Assembly: GCA_003255025.1 (NCBI GenBank)
Contig: QANY01008725.1
Span: 372,001 to 436,000 of the forward strand
Direction: 5' to 3'
Length of the DNA: 64,000 bases
Origin: Datisca glomerata
Taxonomy: Eukaryota; Streptophyta; Magnoliopsida; Cucurbitales; Datiscaceae
In this document: piece by piece, positions 59,530-64,000 of the stretch
Layout: every line of letters begins with the position of its first letter
Numbering within the stretch: the first letter of the stretch is position 1
Made by a program: the position numbers and the translations under genes
Notes under the pieces: model-generated
What the model was told of the DNA's origin: nothing
The model's input: only the letters and a program-made list of their open reading frames with translations
The model's database searches: none

Positions 59530-59554
59530 ATAGAATGTCATATTTCTTGTAGTG
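59530..59554 (-). mobile_element. Orphan CACTA right end
   Basis: Reverse-complemented, it reads CACTACAAGAAATATGACAT and continues TCTATAGG, nearly identical to the termini of the CACTA at 26704-34554. No matching left end is visible upstream to the copia LTR at 57305, so its partner was lost or lies beyond the copia insertion. Confidence 0.65.
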
Positions 59555-59559
59555 TAACC

Positions 59560-60430
59560 TACGTTTCAAAGTTTATCATGAACAAGATGAGGGAAAGCGG
59601 AAGCTGTAGTAGAAGTGACTATTTGATTGATTGAAGTCAAGATTTTAAGTTAAACTGTGAGAAGCTCAATCGATGGGCTAAAGCAGAAGTAGAATTTTTA
59701 AGAAAACGCTGGTATTGAAATAGATCGAGAAGCAAAACAACGAGGACTCTTCTTTCTCTTTCTTTACTACAAAAAACCCCATTACTTATGAGGGATTTTC
59801 TTCTTCGAGATAGAGATATCTAAGAAACTATACTTTTACGAAGAAAGTATCAATTGCTAAAAAAAAAAAGAAGTTATTTGGATTTGAAGGAAAGTCTCCT
59901 GTTAAGAATTGTTCGCGTTCTGCTCTTGAAAGGGTCTTCAAATTCACCCTCTTTTCAATGGTTAAGATTGATGTTCATGAAGAAGAATCTGTCTTTGAGA
60001 GACCAAGAACTTCGATTGTATAGATGATTTTGTGAGAGATTAATTGAATTTTTACTTGTTAATTTTTTAAGGAGATCAATCTTTATAACTAATTTCTATT
60101 TGTGATTTAGTTTCTAATTTACCTCTCTATGGTTTTTCCTTGTTTTATTTTCCAAGATACATTATGAATTAGGAGGTGTGATGTCTCATGCCCATTAACT
60201 TTTTTTGTCCGTGTCATGCCCATTAATTTCAGAAAAGATTAAAGTGCTTAAATAGCCGAATCAATATTACTTATATTTTTTCCTTGTTAAAGGAATAGAA
60301 ATTTAAAAATAATTAAAGGAATAAAAAAAATATTTTCTTGTGTTATGCACATTGAAAAAGTGGACCACAAATTCTCCACAAGGAATTTCGCTTTGTTTTT
60401 AAGAAAATTTCTACGTTTATAATTAATAAA
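59560..60430. other. Non-coding DNA between CACTA end and Tat element
   Basis: No gene that I can support. TTTACTACAAAAAACCCC at 59764 resembles a CACTA-type start with its first base changed, but no partner was found. Confidence 0.4.
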
Positions 60431-60438
60431 CGTATTAA

Positions 60439-60870
60439 TGTAGGGGCGAAAAAATATTCGGGTTAAAACGCACTCAATAATATTCTCAAGTAAGACCCAA
60501 TACTCTTATTTCCCGAGTATGGCTCATATTAAGTCCAAACCGAGGACTGCTCTGTGACCGAAATCACCATGATGACAGAGGAACCATCCACGACCAGATC
60601 AAAGGATACGACCCCACCTATACTTACTACCGATGTCACACGGATGATAAAGTAATCTCATACCTATGGTCGTGCCTACTCGAGATAGCCAATATCATTT
60701 TCATGTCAAAATAAGATATAATAATTAGTCATATAGAGAAAAGATAAGCACATATCAGATCTATCAGAAAATCTCAATGATTGTTAAAGATGATAAGATG
60801 ATAACTAAAATATCTTGATCAGAGTACTCCATTCCTTATTAGAATAAAAAAGAAAATACACTGAACCTGA
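60439..60870 (+). mobile_element. Tat-type Ty3 LTR, 5' part
   Basis: TGTAGGGGCGAAAAAATATT is a plausible Tat LTR start. The following DNA, from ACCCCACCTATACTTAC through GCCTACTCGAGATAGCC to about 60850, is homologous to the minus strand of 18310-18000. The TATA and R/U5 parts seen in that copy are not found here, so the LTR is cut at about 60870 or continues in diverged form. Confidence 0.6.
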
Positions 60871-61615
60871 ACGTTTCACTCATTCGCCGCCATCACCGTT
60901 AACTGAGGCAGTCGCACAACGAAAAATTTCGTTGCAGCGAAAACGCTGCTGTAACCCGTTCAAAAGAGAAAAAGAAATATCAAAAATCAAGCGCAGCAGC
61001 GACGAGAGCCACGGCCGCCGCGGTGCACGGTCGACGCCGTGGACCGCAGATCCTGCTAACGCGCTTGTCAGGTTGCCGGATGTTCTCCGGAGAAGACGTC
61101 CACAATAGCCGCTACCATGAAAATGATGGACGAAGGAACTCCTTCACTACCGAAAATGAAACCTCAATTCTACACAAAATGGAGCGTTTTCAGACTTCAA
61201 AACGCCAGAAAAGATGTTCAGACGAGGATTTTCATCAAGATGGAGCAAATTCCAGCCATTAAAATGTCACCGGATGCGACAGCAATCGCCCCCACGCGCC
61301 TCCAACACCGGCGGTATCCATCTCTACCCGCTTTCAACTTACCGGGTTGACCTACCCGGTCCATGTCCACGCAAAGCCTTAGAGAGCTCCCTGTGGCCCA
61401 AACCAACAAAAGGGAGCCCAGCACGCCCAGGCGCGACCCGCGCTAGGTGTGACCTGCGCCCCGAGTTCAACCCGGGAGTCCAAGGCTCTTAGCGCAGGCC
61501 TCGGCTCCTTAAACGACCCGCGCTAGGTGTGACCCCAACTCCTGGCCTTCTCCCCTCAGTGGCCCAGCGCTTCCCCCTTCCTTCAAATGGCCCATTCAGC
61601 TCCAAGCAAATTTTG
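60870..61615 (+). other. GC-rich leader or gag remnant of the Tat element
   Basis: Clearly more GC-rich than its surroundings. It contains GCCGCCGCGGTGCACGG (about 61012), a repeated GACCCGCGCTAGGTGTGAC (61434 and 61516), and several overlapping open frames up to 92 codons with no recognisable domain. Its position between LTR and RT points to leader or gag, but I see no gag motif. Confidence 0.4.
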
Positions 61616-61799
61616 CCAATACACAACAAAAATGGTGGAGCAAATACACAATAAATACAAACTTAAAGGAAGATTTATTTATTATTAAATAATTTATTTT
61701 CTTATTATTCATTTTAATGTGATTAAATTATAAAATTTTCTTAAATTAATTTACACTATTTGATGTAATATTAATGTCATGAGAATAATGTAATTATTT

Positions 61800-62110
61800 G
61801 CAACAATATTATTTAATATCTTGGGCATGAGTGAGCTTGAAGATCGCGACGCGGATCGCACAGTTCCGATCAATATCATTCTAAATTTGTTATTTCCTCA
61901 AAATCATGAGTCACATCGATAATCTCTATTAAAGTTTTGAGGAAAATAATACAATAAATATTGTTTAGCATTTTGGACAAGAGCAAGTTTCAAGATTCGG
62001 ACGCAGACCATAAAGCTCAGATCTGCATTATTTTATATTTTTATTATCTCAAAATCAAGAGCCACGTCGATGATCTTCATTAAAACTTTGAGGTACGCTA
62101 TTTATTTTGT
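61800..62110. repeat. Two-copy repeat, period about 150 bp
   Basis: GAAGATCGCGACGCGG ... CTCAAAATCATGAGTCACATCG ... TTAAAGTTTTGAGG (from about 61838, key parts only) returns as CAAGATTCGGACGCAG ... CTCAAAATCAAGAGCCACGTCG ... TTAAAACTTTGAGG (from about 61992). A partial third copy may start near 62170. Confidence 0.7.
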
Positions 62111-62339
62111 ATGCTCAATTTCATTATTCTTTGAATATTTATAGAGCACTTTAATTCAGTATGATATTAAGCATGAGCTTACTACAGCACCGAGATCCTA
62201 GGATATAATAAAAAGTCCCAAAATTTCTGAACTATATTACTACGACGCCTCAACACGAGATCTATAAATCATTTTGGTCTGCTCAGTTGGGGATAAGAAA
62301 TTAGAAATGGAAATACAATGTAAATTATCTAGGAATATA

Positions 62340-62635
62340 TAAGTGCAGTTAAAACACTCCCACAATAGAGCAAACATAATTATCAAGGCCCAAGATGTCA
62401 TAAAATATGTGCTCCCACGAGAGAGAAAACATAATTATCAAAACCGAGAAGTCATGAAATATGCAAATGCTCTCACAAGAAAGGAAACATAATTATCTAG
62501 ACCCGAGAGGTCACAAATTATGCAAATGCTCATGTGAAACATCAAGCAAGACCTCAAGAGGTCATAGATTACACAAACGTTCCCGCAAGAGAGCAATCAT
62601 AATTATCGAGACCTGAGAGGTCCACTACCAAGACT
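62340..62635. repeat. Tandem repeats, units of about 55-60 bp
   Basis: CATAATTATC followed by GA(C/G)(C/G)(C/T)GAGAGGTCA-like and AAATGCTC(C/T)CAC(G/A)AGAGAG-like phrases recurs about five times. Confidence 0.7.
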
Positions 62636-62679
62636 GCTTGGCCAACACGGTAAAGGAAAATATGAAGAACAGAAAGTGA

Positions 62680-63065
62680 AAATCTTGTATAGGGTTCAAT
62701 GACCCGAATAAAGCATGCCCAAAAGAAAAACTTCCATATTCCAAAAACTAATCAATTGATGGACGCTACAATGGGGCACAAGATGCTCAGTCTCATACCT
62801 TCTATTGGTACAATCAGATACTTATGCACCCATCAGACCCAAAGAAGATGACATTTGTGACTGAGAGGAGCACTTATTGCTACAAAGTCATGTCGTTCAG
62901 ACTAAAGAACGCAGGAACCGCCTACAACATTTAGTCAACAAAATATTCCAAGAGAACATGTGAAAGATGATGGAAGCGCTCGGAGATTTTGACTTAAGAT
63001 ATAAACCTCAGCCGCAATCAAGGCTCAAGCACTCGTGGGCTTTGTGGTAGGGATGACGCCACCCC
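62680..63065 (+). pseudogene. Tat-type Ty3 reverse transcriptase with internal deletion
   Basis: The palm region is readable: QLMDATMGHKM (62755), then MHPSDPKKMTFVTERSTYCY and KVMSFRLKNAGTAYN (62827-62930). Soon after, the frame jumps to LRYKPQPQSRLKHS-like residues and KAQALVGFVVGMTPP (62995-63063), which belong to the RT/RNase H connection. The YxDD motif and the rest of the RT are deleted between them. Confidence 0.75.
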
Positions 63066-63089
63066 AAGAGAAAGAGGACTCAGGTCGTA

Positions 63090-63560
63090 CAAATATATGC
63101 CACACAAGATGACACAATGGTTAGAGGCACCAGAGCACACGAGGTGTTCGGGCGAAAGACCTCAACCAAGGTGGCGACCTAACGAGGCCTCCCGATCACT
63201 AAGGATGATTCGGAGAAAGACCCTACATACGGAAAAAGGACCACGAAAGTATCTCGTGGCACATGGGCACATAAGATGTTCGGACGAAGGACCTCACCTA
63301 AGGCCATGGAATAATGAGGCCTCCCGATCACTAAGGATGACTCGGAGAAAGACCCTACGTAGGGAAAAAGGACTAGCACCCGAGGTCAAAGAACCCTCGG
63401 ACGACAAACCTCACTCAGGGCGTCGGTCTAACGAGGCATCTTTATCACACATAATGATTTGGAAAAAGACCCACCTAAGGGCAAAAGACCATGACAATAT
63501 TTTGGGGCGCTAAGTACACGGGATGCTCAGACGAAGACTTTGATAAAGGCCACCATCACC
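63090..63560. repeat. Tandem repeats, units of about 120-130 bp
   Basis: The block GATGTTCGGACGAAGGACCT ... AACGAGGCCTCCCGATCAC ... GATGACTCGGAGAAAGACCC ... AAAAGGACCACGA (key parts) occurs about four times (63130, 63270, 63390, 63510) with decay toward the right. The long frames across it are a by-product of the repeat. It sits just 3' of the RT/RNase H remnant. Confidence 0.78.
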
Positions 63561-63599
63561 GAGGCCTCTTACATAACATAAAAGGACCACCGTAATATT

Positions 63600-64000
63600 T
63601 CATGGTACCTGAAGTCATCAAATGACTACGACGATCGCATAGATGACTATGATACTCGAAGTCACATAGATGTCTGAGGCACATAAAGTTACCTAGATGA
63701 CTACATTGGATCCAAAGACACGCAGATGATTATACACTAAGCCATATAGATGACTAAGGTACCTCAAGTCACCTAGATGACTATATAACTCGAAATCACA
63801 CAGATGACTATTATACCCCAAGTCACACATATGACTAAGGTGCTCAAAGTCATCCATTTGACTATATAACTCTATGTCACACAGATGGTTAAAGTAACTA
63901 AAGTTACCTAGATAACTATGGTACCCATAATCATAATTATGAAAATGGAACTCAAGTCACACTGATGACTATGGGATCTAGATTAAACAAAATCTCACAA
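63600..64000. repeat. Minisatellite, units of 25-29 bp, running off the window
   Basis: AAGTCACATAGATGACTA followed by about ten variable bases (often GGTACCT) recurs about fourteen times up to the last base of the window. Units are strongly diverged. Confidence 0.8.

Noticed and set aside
59764..59790. Start of another CACTA element
   Set aside because: TACTACAAAAAACCCC resembles the terminus but the first base differs and no right end or 3-bp duplication could be paired.
63097..63513. 138-codon frame as a protein
   Set aside because: The frame is open only because it runs through 120-130 bp tandem repeats; its opposite strand is open in the same repeats.

Overview
This window is plant nuclear DNA, most likely from a dicot. 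It is AT-rich and dominated by nested transposable elements. The plant assignment rests on spliced genes with GT..AG introns, Ty1/copia and Ty3 (Tat-type) LTR retrotransposons, CACTA, MULE and hAT-like DNA transposons, a decayed Caulimoviridae-like pararetrovirus, and two nuclear fragments of plastid DNA (petA and 16S rDNA). I see one intact host gene, a receptor-like cytoplasmic kinase at 46.3-49.1 kb. I cannot name the species.

Layout. 0.95-6.63 kb: a hAT-like non-autonomous element with an 8-bp target-site duplication (TSD). Embedded in a TA microsatellite inside it is a decayed pararetrovirus with promoter, tRNA-Met primer site, movement-protein frame and capsid-like frames; about 0.95 kb of the capsid region is present as an inverted repeat. 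6.7-7.7 kb: diverged tandem repeats. 7.7-15.8 kb: MULE-derived DNA, with a DUF1985-type pseudogene on + and a mudrA transposase pseudogene on -, broken by a solo copia-type LTR (9080-10187, 5-bp TSD) and by an inverted LTR near 11.3-12.3 kb. 17.8-18.3 kb: a Tat LTR piece. 18.3-24.5 kb: a copia element on -, with a 2.1-kb 3' LTR, RNase H, RT, integrase, protease and gag, catalytically dead and missing its 5' LTR.

24.5-24.9 kb: plastid petA fragment. 24.9-40.1 kb: a Tat-type Ty3 element on -, running from its LTR near 40.1 kb down to integrase at 24.9 kb. It is split by a 7.85-kb CACTA element (26704-34554, TSD GCA) and by a 2.2-kb solo copia LTR (35138-37364). The CACTA carries a captured, intron-containing piece of an ACC synthase gene and, 36 bp from its right end, a 2.8-kb candidate solo LTR. 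40.1-46 kb: non-coding, with a 294-bp hAT-like MITE and another MITE candidate.

46-49.2 kb: the seven-exon kinase gene with a TATA-like box, an upstream ORF overlapping its start codon, and a long last intron. 49.96-50.20 kb: antisense plastid 16S rDNA. 51.4-52.0 kb: copia RT remnant. 52.0-57.3 kb: a non-autonomous LTR element with 2.2-kb LTRs of the same family as those at 18.3 and 35.1 kb and an internal region of only about 1.4 kb. 57.3-60.4 kb: non-coding, with a minisatellite and an orphan CACTA end. 60.4-64 kb: a second Tat-type element on +, with LTR start, GC-rich leader, internally deleted RT, and three kinds of tandem repeat that run off the window.

The elements form a readable insertion history: solo LTR inside CACTA inside Tat RT, and pararetrovirus inside a hAT-like element.
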